From: an uncultured Clostridia bacterium
GTDB taxonomy: Bacteria > Bacillota > Clostridia > TANB77 > CAG-508
DNA: 64,000 nucleotides
Direction of reading: 5' to 3'
Assembly (NCBI GenBank): GCA_947581825.1
Contig: CANPVP010000003.1
Span: forward strand, 1 to 64,000
Shown here: positions 42,136 to 50,888 of the stretch, one piece after another
How the letters are laid out: each line of letters opens with the position of its first letter
Numbering within the stretch: the stretch's first letter is position 1
The notes under the pieces: model-generated
Seen by the model: only the letters and a program-made list of their open reading frames with translations
Told to the model about the DNA's origin: nothing
Databases searched by the model: none
Made by a program: the position numbers and the translations under genes

Positions 42136-43833
42136 TTATCCTAAGTTAGCAAGTCTCCTGAACTTTTCACAATTCTGATAAAGTTCTGAGTAGGATCCAC
42201 TAGCCACAATCTTACCATCATCCATTACAAGAATGAGATCAGCATTTTTTAAACTGCTAATTCTATGTGCAATGAGAAGCATCGTGTGTCCACATTTTGC
42301 TGCGTTCTGGATAGAGTTGATTACGACTTCCTGAGATTCGCCATCAAGAGCCGAGGTGGATTCATCTAAAAGAATGATTTTCCCTCCATGTAAAGGAATT
42401 CTAGCAAGAGCGAGACGCTGCTTTTGACCACCACTGAGCTTTCTGGGATCAATAAGAGTATCAAGACCACCCTTTTCATGAACAAATTTATCAGCTGAAC
42501 ATTCCTTTAAACATTCCCACATTGCTCCATCAGAAGCTTCAGGATTGGCAAGCAGAAGATTCTCTCTAATGCTCAGTGAAAACAAAAACGGCTGCTGAGA
42601 TGCAATATTGATGCATCTATGAAATGACCATTCATCTAAATCATAAAGAGAAGAGCCATCAAGAATAATTTCACCAGAGCTAGGAGTGAGTTGTCTAGAT
42701 AAAACTCTGAATAATGTGCTCTTTCCACACCCAGAGTCTCCAACTACTCCAATGAATTTCCCAGCTGGTATCTCAACTGAAAGACCGTTTATTATGTTTG
42801 TGTTTTCAATTGTTACATAGAGATCTTTGATGGAGATTGACCCAGAGGGATTGGCTAGTTTCTGTTTTCCGAAAATTTCTTTCGTCACCCCTTGATATTT
42901 GAGAATTTCATCCATTCGTTTAGTACAAGTTTGATATTTTGGGATTTGCCTGGATATTTCCAGGATACATCCAACCAATGATTCAACACGACCTTTGTAC
43001 ATAAAGAGAGCTACAAAAGGCTGAAATGCAAGATTACCATGCTGAACTAGCCATATACCAAGAGCAATGAAAGAGAAGTTGTAGATTGCTAAAATCAAAT
43101 GGGAGAATAATCTACCAGTAGTATCTAACAATTCTGCTTCTTCCTGCAATTGTACTTCATTAGATGAAGTTGACAAAAAGTGAGGCTTTAAGCCAGAGGT
43201 CAATCCCTGAGCTTTAACGTCTTGGAACGCCTCAACTATTTCATACAGGAGTTGTTCACTGCTATCAGAGGCATTAGCTGCTGCTTCTCTTTTCTTCCTT
43301 ATAAGTTTAACTCTGAAAACTTGAATGAAGAAAATTATTATAAAGAAAACTGAGAAAAGCAGGAATATTTGCCAAGAGTATATAGCAGTATAAACTAATG
43401 CGGCGACTCCCTGAAGAATACCGAAGCATTGCATGTAGATGTTATGCACGGTGTCTACAAAAGTGTTTCCTTCTCTGAGACGTTTCACAACACTTGCCGT
43501 CTCAAGATTACTTACAGATTCGCTGCTGGCTTTTGCAAGAGCTTTCGCTAGTTTCAAGTGGAGTTTGCGAATTACATCACTTTTTACTCTAAGGAGAAAC
43601 TTATCTGCAAGAAAGTTGGCAAAAGCAACTAAAAGCAGCTCAATAACTAACAATTTAATCGCATAGGACGAAATGTCAGTTAAGGTTGAAGACTTGAGTT
43701 TATCTACAATCTGGCTAAGAACCAAAGTTGTGACAAAACTTCCTACAGTTGCAATTGTTGTGAAGATTGCAATGAGGAAAATCTTCCATTTGTGTTCCCG
43801 GAAATATCCGAGATAACCAAGATCTTTTTTCAA
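42136..43833 (-). CDS. ABC exporter half-transporter (fused membrane and ATPase domains)
   Basis: A 565-aa protein. The N-terminal about 320 residues hold about six membrane segments of a type I exporter; the C-terminal ATPase has Walker A GDSGCGKST, signature LSGGQKQR, Walker B IILLDESTSALD and the H-loop in AHR. The start is TTG 43833, with AAAGGAG about 10 nt upstream. By hand count 42361-42480 is 40-43% GC, well above the neighbours, with freer use of CTG and GAG codons, so it was probably acquired recently. It has its own promoter and terminator. Substrate unknown; no maturation enzyme or precursor peptide is adjacent. Confidence 0.88.
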   Translation of the reverse strand: MKKDLGYLGYFREHKWKIFLIAIFTTIATVGSFVTTLVLSQIVDKLKSSTLTDISSYAIKLLVIELLLVAFANFLADKFLLRVKSDVIRKLHLKLAKALAKASSESVSNLETASVVKRLREGNTFVDTVHNIYMQCFGILQGVAALVYTAIYSWQIFLLFSVFFIIIFFIQVFRVKLIRKKREAAANASDSSEQLLYEIVEAFQDVKAQGLTSGLKPHFLSTSSNEVQLQEEAELLDTTGRLFSHLILAIYNFSFIALGIWLVQHGNLAFQPFVALFMYKGRVESLVGCILEISRQIPKYQTCTKRMDEILKYQGVTKEIFGKQKLANPSGSISIKDLYVTIENTNIINGLSVEIPAGKFIGVVGDSGCGKSTLFRVLSRQLTPSSGEIILDGSSLYDLDEWSFHRCINIASQQPFLFSLSIRENLLLANPEASDGAMWECLKECSADKFVHEKGGLDTLIDPRKLSGGQKQRLALARIPLHGGKIILLDESTSALDGESQEVVINSIQNAAKCGHTMLLIAHRISSLKNADLILVMDDGKIVASGSYSELYQNCEKFRRLANLG

Positions 43834-43923
43834 GCTGATCAGGCTCCTTTCCTAAAAATTTTTTTACAGAGCTGCCTAAGGGTATGTGCAAAAGTGGAAG
43901 CTAAGTAAAAAGGTTATCAATTA

Positions 43924-43952
43924 ATTATACCATAATTTACATAAAATTGGAA
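43924..43952 (-). promoter_or_regulatory. ABC exporter promoter
   Basis: On the minus strand: extended -10 TGGTATAAT with TATAAT at 43929-43924; the -35 (TTCCAA) is weak. Confidence 0.5.
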
Positions 43953-43991
43953 GTCGCTTGATGATTAGCAAATAAAAAAATATAATTTATA

Positions 43992-44020
43992 TTGACATAT
44001 ACAAACATATGTTTTAAAAT
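43992..44020 (+). promoter_or_regulatory. dinB promoter with LexA-like box in the spacer
   Basis: TTGACA (43992-43997), 17-nt spacer, TAAAAT (44015-44020). The spacer holds the palindrome AAACATATGTTT (44003-44014), which resembles the Gram-positive SOS box GAAC-N4-GTTC. Confidence 0.6.
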
Positions 44021-44036
44021 TGCATTGGTGATATTT

Positions 44037-45260
44037 ATGAGTAGACAGATATTGCATATAGATGTTAATAATGCCTTTCTTAGTTGGACTGCTTTAGAAA
44101 GGTTAAAAAAAGGAGAAACATTAGATATAAGAAAAATACCAGCAATTATAGGTGGAGATGAAGAAAGAAGATCAGGTATTGTTTTAGCCAAAAGTATGAA
44201 AGCAAAAGCTTGTGGCGTTACTACTGGAGAGTCAATATACATGGCGAGAAGAAAATGCCCTGATTTACAAGTCTTTAAAGGGGATTACAAGTCATATAAA
44301 AAATATTCAAATGAATTATATAATTTATTACTAGAATATACAGATAAAATAGAAAGATATAGTATAGATGAATGTTTTATAGATTTAACAGAATATTTAA
44401 TGAATGATACACTTTATAACAAAGCTATTGAAATAAATAAAAGAGTAAGAGAAGAATTAGGTTTTACTGTTAATGTAGGAGTAGCTCATAATAAATTATT
44501 GGCCAAAATGGCATCTGATTTTACTAAGCCAGATAGAGTACATACTTTATTTGAAGAAGAAATACCAACTAAAATGTGGATTTTACCGGTATCAGAATTA
44601 TTTATGTTAGGTAGAAAAACTGTGCCAAAACTTTACAATATGGGAATAAAAACAATTGGAGATTTAGCTAATTCAGATGAAAAATATATAATAAAGAAAT
44701 TTGGAAAACATGGAAAATTAATGTGGGAATATGCAAATGGCATAGATAATTCGGAAGTAAATTATAAAGAAGAATTACCTAAAGGTGTAGGAAATTCAGT
44801 AACTTTACCTATAGATCTTTGTGATAAAGAAAAGATACAAGAAGTTATTCTTGCATTAGCAGAACAAGTAACATTTAGATTAAGAAAATATAATTTATTA
44901 GCGAATACAGTGTGCATTCAATTAAGAACAAGAGATTTTGAGGATTATTCACATCAAGGAAAGTTGGATACTGCTACAGCTAATACAAAAGATATATATA
45001 ATAAAGCAAAAAAATTATTAGAGGAGATGTATAAGAAAGGAACTTTTGTAAGATTAGTAGGGCTTAGAGTAGATAATTTAATTAGTAGAGATGAAATGCA
45101 ATTATCTATATTTAATAATACCAATTCTGAAAAACAAGAAAAATTGGACAAAACAATCGACAGTTTAAAAGAAAAATTTGGATATGGAACAATAACTAGG
45201 GCAGGAAATTTAAATGCAGAAAATATAGTAAATACTAAAAATGGAAAAACAATCGTATAA
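44037..45260 (+). CDS. dinB: Y-family DNA polymerase IV
   Basis: A 407-aa translesion polymerase. Catalytic acidic residues are in ILHIDVNNAFLSW and YSIDECFIDLT; the little-finger domain is C-terminal. QLSIF near residue 360 is a beta-clamp-binding motif. I start at ATG 44037 because it gives the family N-terminus MSRQILHID; the upstream in-frame extension from 43992 would begin inside the promoter. The predicted 5' leader is only about 10 nt and the SD is weak. Confidence 0.92.
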   Translation: MSRQILHIDVNNAFLSWTALERLKKGETLDIRKIPAIIGGDEERRSGIVLAKSMKAKACGVTTGESIYMARRKCPDLQVFKGDYKSYKKYSNELYNLLLEYTDKIERYSIDECFIDLTEYLMNDTLYNKAIEINKRVREELGFTVNVGVAHNKLLAKMASDFTKPDRVHTLFEEEIPTKMWILPVSELFMLGRKTVPKLYNMGIKTIGDLANSDEKYIIKKFGKHGKLMWEYANGIDNSEVNYKEELPKGVGNSVTLPIDLCDKEKIQEVILALAEQVTFRLRKYNLLANTVCIQLRTRDFEDYSHQGKLDTATANTKDIYNKAKKLLEEMYKKGTFVRLVGLRVDNLISRDEMQLSIFNNTNSEKQEKLDKTIDSLKEKFGYGTITRAGNLNAENIVNTKNGKTIV

Positions 45261-45270
45261 AAATTTTATT

Positions 45271-45304
45271 TAGTAACTTGGTAGTAACTTTGAACCTATA
45301 TAAT
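45271..45304 (+). promoter_or_regulatory. Activator-type promoter with TAGTAACTT direct repeats
   Basis: TAGTAACTT at 45271-45279 and 45282-45290 (11-nt period) sit where a -35 would be, upstream of TATAAT (45299-45304). An 11-nt period is typical of OmpR-family response-regulator sites, so the regulator at 48934 is a candidate. Confidence 0.5.
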
Positions 45305-45339
45305 CTATTTATAAAATCTAAGAAAGGATTGAAGTTAAA

Positions 45340-46002
45340 ATGGAGATTTTAAAAGTAGATAATTTAACTAAGATTTATGGAAAAGATTCAACTGAAGTTG
45401 TTGCTTTAGATCATGTTTCTTTTTCAGTAGAAAAAGGGGAGTTCGTTGCGATTGTTGGAGCTTCCGGAAGCGGAAAGTCAACTTTATTACATTTAATAGG
45501 AGGTGTAGATAGACCAACATCAGGCAAAGTATTTATAGATGGAAAAGATATATTTAGCTTTAATGACGATAAATTAGCAATATTTAGAAGAAGACAAATA
45601 GGATTAATTTATCAATTCTATAATTTAATACCTATTTTGAATGTAGAGGAAAATATTACATTACCATTAGAGTTAGATAATAGAACTGTAGATAGTTTTA
45701 AATTAACTGAGATGATAAATTTGCTAGGTTTGCAAAATAGAAGAAACCATTTGCCTAACGAATTATCTGGAGGTCAACAACAAAGAACTAGTATAGGAAG
45801 AGCTTTAATTACAGATCCAACTATCATACTAGCAGATGAACCAACAGGAAATTTGGATTCAAAATCTAGCGATGAAATAATGGCTTTATTAAAAAAATCA
45901 AATAAAGATTTTAAACAAACAATTATAATGATTACTCATAATATGGAAATTGCAAAATGTGCTGATAGAATTATAAAAATCGAAGATGGAAAGATTGTTT
46001 AA
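45340..46002 (+). CDS. ABC transporter ATPase (BceA/MacB/LolD type)
   Basis: A 220-aa ATPase: Walker A GASGSGKST, Q-loop in LIYQFYNLIP, signature LSGGQQQR, Walker B IILADEPTGNLD, H-loop in ITHN. It pairs with the FtsX-like permease starting 12 nt after its stop. With the two-component genes downstream it resembles antimicrobial-peptide sensing and resistance modules. SD AAAGGA. Confidence 0.85.
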   Translation: MEILKVDNLTKIYGKDSTEVVALDHVSFSVEKGEFVAIVGASGSGKSTLLHLIGGVDRPTSGKVFIDGKDIFSFNDDKLAIFRRRQIGLIYQFYNLIPILNVEENITLPLELDNRTVDSFKLTEMINLLGLQNRRNHLPNELSGGQQQRTSIGRALITDPTIILADEPTGNLDSKSSDEIMALLKKSNKDFKQTIIMITHNMEIAKCADRIIKIEDGKIV

Positions 46003-46014
46003 GGAGGTGTAGAT

Positions 46015-48675
46015 ATGAGCTTGCTTAACAAATTAACCATAAAAAATTTGAAACTTAATAAAAAGAGAACAATTGTAACAATTATAGGAATAATACTATC
46101 AGTATCACTTGTAACAGCTGTTGCAGCTTTATATACTAGCTTAATTCCATCTCTAATAAATTTTGAAATACGAGAAAAAGGAAATTTTCATGTTGTCTTT
46201 TATGATGTTCCTGTGAGTGATTTGGAAACATTTAAAAATAACCGTGAAATAGAAGGACTATATTTAACTCAAAATGTAGGATATTCTAATTTAAAAGATG
46301 CTAAAAGTGATGATGAGAAAGCATCATATGAATCTAGAAATGAAGAGAAACCTTATGCATATGTAAAAGCATTTACGAAAGGTTCTCTTGAAAATTTATC
46401 TGTTAAATTGGTAGAAGGAAGGTTACCTGAAAATAAAAATGAAATTGTTATACCAACACATTTAAAAACAAATGGTAGAGTTGAGATGAAAGTTGGTGAG
46501 AATATAACTTTAAAGGTAGGTAGAAGGATTGCAACAGATATAAACTATGAATTAGATCAAGATAATCCTTATCAAAATAAACAAGCAGAAAAAATTGTAG
46601 ATACCAAAGAGATAACGTATAAAATAGTTGGTATTATTGAAAGACCAGCATCAAATATTGAAAGTTATTCTGCTCCAGGATATACATTTATAACTTGTGA
46701 AGATGAAAATGATATGAAAGGCAAAGTTGATGTTTATGCAAAATATACTAAGTATGGTACTAAACACAATGAAAAAATTACAGCTGGAATTTTAGGTGTG
46801 AGTGAAGAAACTATTAAAAAAATGAAATCTTCAAGTATTTCAGAAGAAGAAGTTGAAAAAATAAGAAAAGAATTAGAAAAAGAAAAGTATAATATAGATC
46901 AGAATGATTATTTAATAATGCTAGAAACTAATCCAATTAAAGATTCAGGTATTGGAGGTTTAGGAATTGTTGTTGGAATAGTATGTGGTATTATAGTATT
47001 TTCATCAGTTTTCTGCATAAAGAATAGTTTTGATATATCTATAACAGAAAAGATAAAACAATATGGTATGCTAAGAAGTGTTGGAGCAACTAAAAAACAA
47101 ATAAAGAAAAATGTATTTTATGAGGCAACAATACTTGGAATAATAGGAATTCCACTAGGAATATTAGCAGGATTATTTGCTGCATGGGTTTTAATAATTG
47201 TAAGCAATTATTTCCTTACAGGAGCCTTAATGGAGGAAACTAATGTAAAACTAAAATTTGCTTTTTCATGGCTAGCTATAGGGTTGGCAGTTGTATTAGG
47301 AATAGTAACTATATACTTATCAGCACTTAGAAGTGCAAGAAAAGCTTCAAAGATATCTCCTATAGATTCTATAAGAAATAGTGCAGATATTAAAATAAAA
47401 GCCAAAAAACTTAAAAAATCTAAAATAATAAATAAATTGTTTGGAATAGGTGGAGACATATCATATAAAAATCTTAAAAGAAATAAGAAAAAGTATAGAA
47501 CAACTGTAATGTCCATATCTGTATCCGTATTGGTATTTATTGCATTATCAGCATTTATGAAAACAGCATTTTATGAAGTAGACAAAGAGCTTAACTTGTG
47601 TGATTATAACTTAAAACTTTATTTTTACGGTTCAGAAAAAAACAAAGAACTATATAAAAAAGTAAAAGAAACAACAAAATTAGAAGGAATATCAAATTGT
47701 ACAATAAGTAGAATGAGCAATTATGATTTAGAAATTAAGAATTTTAATTACAATGAAGAATATAAAAAAGTAATGAATATAAATACTGAGAATGAAGAGA
47801 GTATTTTAATTTACTCAATTGATAATGAACAATATAAAAAATATGTTAAAGATTTAGGAGAAAAGTATGATGAGATTAAAGATAAAGTGATATTGTTTGA
47901 TAATATAAAAAATAATGTGTGGGATGAAGAAAAGAATAAAAGTGTTGAACATAAAATGAGAGAGTTTAAGTATAATAAAGGTGATGTAATTAATGGAATT
48001 TTAAGAAACGAAAAAAGCGTTAGTTGGGAAATTGGTTGCATAGCAGATGAATTACCTTTTGGATTAAAAGAAAATACGTACAATAGTATGTTAATTGTTT
48101 CTGATAAATTTTTTGATGAACATTCTATAGATTATAGGATGTGTAATGTATATTTTGATGCTGAGGATGCCTCAAAATTGCAGGATGATATAGATGAAGT
48201 TTTAAAAAGTTATAATTATAATCTTTATAATATTGAAGAACAAGCAACAATGATGAAAAATTTATTTATTCTTATAGGAATTTTCTTATATGGATTTATA
48301 ATTGTAATTTCTTTAATAGGAATAACGAATATATTTAATACAATTACAACAAATATGGAATTACGTAAACAAGAGTTTGCAATGCTTAAATCTATAGGAA
48401 TGACAGAAAATGAATTTAAGCGAATGATAAGATTAGAGAGCCTTTTCATGGGAGTAAAAGCTTTAGTATTTGGAATTCCTATTGGTATTATCTTATCATT
48501 GGTAATCTTCCATTTCTTAGAAATTGAAGATAGTTGGATACAGATGTTACCTATTGGTGCGGTTATAATTTCAATTGTGGTAGTGTTCTTGTTAATAAGC
48601 ATAATAATGAGATATTCAATTAGTAAAATCAATAAGCAAAATACTATTGAAACTATACGAAATGAAAATATATAA
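46015..48675 (+). CDS. FtsX-like ABC permease, large
   Basis: An 886-aa membrane protein with an N-terminal membrane helix (TIVTIIGIILSVSLVTA), a long extracytoplasmic domain, three helices forming one FtsX-type unit (about 320-450, with MLRSVGATKKQIKKNV), a second helix-plus-extracellular part, and a C-terminal FtsX unit (about 745-880, MLKSIGMTENEFKRM). Two FtsX units and a large external region suggest BceB-like or MacB-like sensing or moving of an envelope-active peptide; it is longer than typical BceB (about 640-670 aa). SD AAGGAGGTG. Confidence 0.82.
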   Translation: MSLLNKLTIKNLKLNKKRTIVTIIGIILSVSLVTAVAALYTSLIPSLINFEIREKGNFHVVFYDVPVSDLETFKNNREIEGLYLTQNVGYSNLKDAKSDDEKASYESRNEEKPYAYVKAFTKGSLENLSVKLVEGRLPENKNEIVIPTHLKTNGRVEMKVGENITLKVGRRIATDINYELDQDNPYQNKQAEKIVDTKEITYKIVGIIERPASNIESYSAPGYTFITCEDENDMKGKVDVYAKYTKYGTKHNEKITAGILGVSEETIKKMKSSSISEEEVEKIRKELEKEKYNIDQNDYLIMLETNPIKDSGIGGLGIVVGIVCGIIVFSSVFCIKNSFDISITEKIKQYGMLRSVGATKKQIKKNVFYEATILGIIGIPLGILAGLFAAWVLIIVSNYFLTGALMEETNVKLKFAFSWLAIGLAVVLGIVTIYLSALRSARKASKISPIDSIRNSADIKIKAKKLKKSKIINKLFGIGGDISYKNLKRNKKKYRTTVMSISVSVLVFIALSAFMKTAFYEVDKELNLCDYNLKLYFYGSEKNKELYKKVKETTKLEGISNCTISRMSNYDLEIKNFNYNEEYKKVMNINTENEESILIYSIDNEQYKKYVKDLGEKYDEIKDKVILFDNIKNNVWDEEKNKSVEHKMREFKYNKGDVINGILRNEKSVSWEIGCIADELPFGLKENTYNSMLIVSDKFFDEHSIDYRMCNVYFDAEDASKLQDDIDEVLKSYNYNLYNIEEQATMMKNLFILIGIFLYGFIIVISLIGITNIFNTITTNMELRKQEFAMLKSIGMTENEFKRMIRLESLFMGVKALVFGIPIGIILSLVIFHFLEIEDSWIQMLPIGAVIISIVVVFLLISIIMRYSISKINKQNTIETIRNENI

Positions 48676-48680
48676 TTAAT

Positions 48681-48890
48681 GTAATATGAATTTTAATGAC
48701 ATAAAATAATATATTTTCTCAAATAAGCTCGTTCAATCAAATTTTATAGAAGTTCTAAGCCCATTTTATGGCACCCTTTCACGAACAAGCGCGAACTATT
48801 TCCATAAAATTAGGCTAAGAACTTCTAATAAAATTCAATTTCAATACGCTTATTTTCAAAATTATATTATTTTATGTTATATTATATTAC
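48681..48890. repeat. 210-bp fold-back inverted repeat
   Basis: Left arm 48681-48771 and right arm 48802-48890 are imperfect reverse complements over about 90 nt, with a 30-nt loop. Well-paired blocks include CATAAAATAATATA, AAATAAGC, AGAAGTTCT and ATTTTATGG. It begins GTAATAT and ends ATATTAC and lies between the permease and the response regulator. It resembles a miniature inverted-repeat element or a long mRNA hairpin; no clear target-site duplication is seen. Confidence 0.75.
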
Positions 48891-48933
48891 ATGCAATAAC
48901 TTACTATGCGACTTAGAAAGGAAGATATTAAAC

Positions 48934-49593
48934 ATGAAAATTTTACTAATAGAAGATAACATAAACATTGTAAAAGGCTTAAAATATTCATTTGATAAAA
49001 ATAATTATGAACTCATATCAAAAACTTCTATAAAAGACGCAAAGGATTTCTTTGATACGGAGATTCATATTGATTTAATTATATTAGATATTACTTTGCC
49101 AGATGGAAATGGATTTGATTTTTTTGAAAATGAAATAAAACCGCTTAATATTCCAACTATATTCTTAACTGCAAAAGATGATGAAAATGATATTGTTAAA
49201 GGTCTTAATATTGGTGCAGAAGATTATATAACTAAACCTTTTAGTACAAAAGAATTACTAGCTAGAATTAATAAAATATTATTGCGCTCACAAAAGAAAA
49301 GTATTATTGTAATTAAAGATATTAGTTTTGATATGGATAAGATGGTAGTTACAAAAAGTGGGAAGGATTTAGAACTAACTTCTTTAGAACTTAAACTTCT
49401 TCATTTATTATTTCTAAATAAAAATAAGGTAGTTACTAGAAATACAATATTAGATAAAGTATGGGAATGGACTGGAAATTTTGTCGATGACCATACAATT
49501 ACTGTATATTTAAAACGAATTAGAGAAAAATTAGGAACGGACATTATTGTAACTGTTAAAGGAATGGGGTATAGAATAGATGTTGATAAATAA
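48934..49593 (+). CDS. OmpR-family response regulator
   Basis: A 219-aa regulator. The receiver domain (1-115) has DN at the acidic pocket, the phospho-acceptor Asp in LIILDITLPDGNG and Lys in YITKPF. The C-terminal winged-helix DNA-binding domain (about 125-219) ends DDHTITVYLKRIREKLG and VKGMGYRID. ATG 48934 has AGAAAGGAAG upstream; an ATG at 48874 lies inside the inverted repeat and would add 20 unlikely residues. It overlaps the histidine kinase start. Confidence 0.92.
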   Translation: MKILLIEDNINIVKGLKYSFDKNNYELISKTSIKDAKDFFDTEIHIDLIILDITLPDGNGFDFFENEIKPLNIPTIFLTAKDDENDIVKGLNIGAEDYITKPFSTKELLARINKILLRSQKKSIIVIKDISFDMDKMVVTKSGKDLELTSLELKLLHLLFLNKNKVVTRNTILDKVWEWTGNFVDDHTITVYLKRIREKLGTDIIVTVKGMGYRIDVDK

Positions 49594-50794
49594 AGTTAAG
49601 TTGAAAAAATATTTATGTATCTCTTTAGTAATATTAATATTTTTTCTAACTATAGGACTACTAATTAATTGGTATGAATATAAAACTTACACCAAAAATT
49701 TTAATCAAAAAATTGCAGAATTAGTAGCAGAAGTAAGAAAAGAATATCCTAATGTATCAGAAAATGATATTATAAAAATATTAAATAGTACAAATGAAAA
49801 TGCCCCTATATTAGATAAGTATGGTATTTATATAAATGGAAAATCTATTGTTATGAATAATGATGAGATTTTTCAAAAATTTTTAAAAATAGAAGTAATA
49901 TTTATACTATTAGCATTTGGCAGTTTTATAGTTGCGTTTATGATTTATAATAGTAATAAAGATAAAGAAATAAAGAATATTACTAAGTATATAGAAGAAA
50001 TAAATAGAAGAAATTATTCCTTACATATTGATGAAAATACAGAGGATGAATTGTCTATTTTGAGAAATGAAATATATAAAACAACAGTAATGTTAAAAGA
50101 AAGTGCAGATAATTCTCTAAATGATAAAAAAGAACTAAAAAAATCTCTAGAAGATATATCACATCAATTAAAAACACCACTAACTTCGATTCTAGTTATG
50201 CTAGATAATTTAATTGATGATTCGGATATGGATAAAAGAACTAGAGAAGATTTTATAAGAGATATAAAAAGAGAAGTTGTAAATATAAATTTTCTTGTAC
50301 AGGCAATTTTAAAATTATCAAATTTTGATGCAAATACTATAGAATTTGTAAAAGAAAACAATTTTATAAAAAAGATAATGGATGAATCTATTAGAAATGT
50401 ATCTACTTTATGTGATTTAAGAAATATAAAAATAGAAATTTCAGGAGATGAAAAAATAAAAATAAATTGTGATTATAGATGGCAGGTAGAGGCTATAACA
50501 AATATAATAAAAAATTGTATAGATCATTCAGAAGAAAATAGTAAGATAATTGTTAAGTATGAGCAAAATAATGTATATACTCTAATATCTATTAGAGATT
50601 TTGGTGATGGAATATGTAAAGAAGATTTGCCTCATATATTTGAGAGGTTTTATAAAGGTAAAAATGCAAATAAGGATAGTATTGGAATAGGACTAGCTTT
50701 ATCAAAAGTAATAATAGAAGCGGATAATGGAAATATAGATGTTGAGTCTGAATATGGCAAGGGTACTATATTTACAATTAAATATTTTATGTAA
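49580..50794 (+). CDS. Sensor histidine kinase
   Basis: A 404-aa membrane kinase, partner of the regulator whose end it overlaps by 14 nt. TM1 (about 10-28) and TM2 (about 96-117) enclose an about 65-residue extracellular domain, larger than in BceS-type kinases, which have almost none. A HAMP-like region, the H-box EDISHQLKTPLTSI, the N-box IIKNCIDHS and the G-boxes DFGDGI and GIGLALSK follow. It probably phosphorylates the regulator in response to envelope stress. Confidence 0.9.
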   Translation: MLINKVKLKKYLCISLVILIFFLTIGLLINWYEYKTYTKNFNQKIAELVAEVRKEYPNVSENDIIKILNSTNENAPILDKYGIYINGKSIVMNNDEIFQKFLKIEVIFILLAFGSFIVAFMIYNSNKDKEIKNITKYIEEINRRNYSLHIDENTEDELSILRNEIYKTTVMLKESADNSLNDKKELKKSLEDISHQLKTPLTSILVMLDNLIDDSDMDKRTREDFIRDIKREVVNINFLVQAILKLSNFDANTIEFVKENNFIKKIMDESIRNVSTLCDLRNIKIEISGDEKIKINCDYRWQVEAITNIIKNCIDHSEENSKIIVKYEQNNVYTLISIRDFGDGICKEDLPHIFERFYKGKNANKDSIGIGLALSKVIIEADNGNIDVESEYGKGTIFTIKYFM

Positions 50795-50816
50795 CATATA
50801 TGTAATATTTTGTTAA

Positions 50817-50846
50817 TTGAAATAAAACCATTTCTTATGATATAAT
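50817..50846 (+). promoter_or_regulatory. Promoter of the NTase-like gene
   Basis: TTGAAA (50817-50822), 18-nt spacer, TATAAT (50841-50846). Confidence 0.6.
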
Positions 50847-50888
50847 TCTAAAGAAGTGGTATTTATTTCAATACAAAGGAGAAATTGG

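Noticed and set aside
48874..48933. Upstream ATG 48874 as the start of the response regulator
   Set aside because: It lies in the right arm of the inverted repeat without an SD; ATG 48934 has a good SD and the canonical N-terminus.
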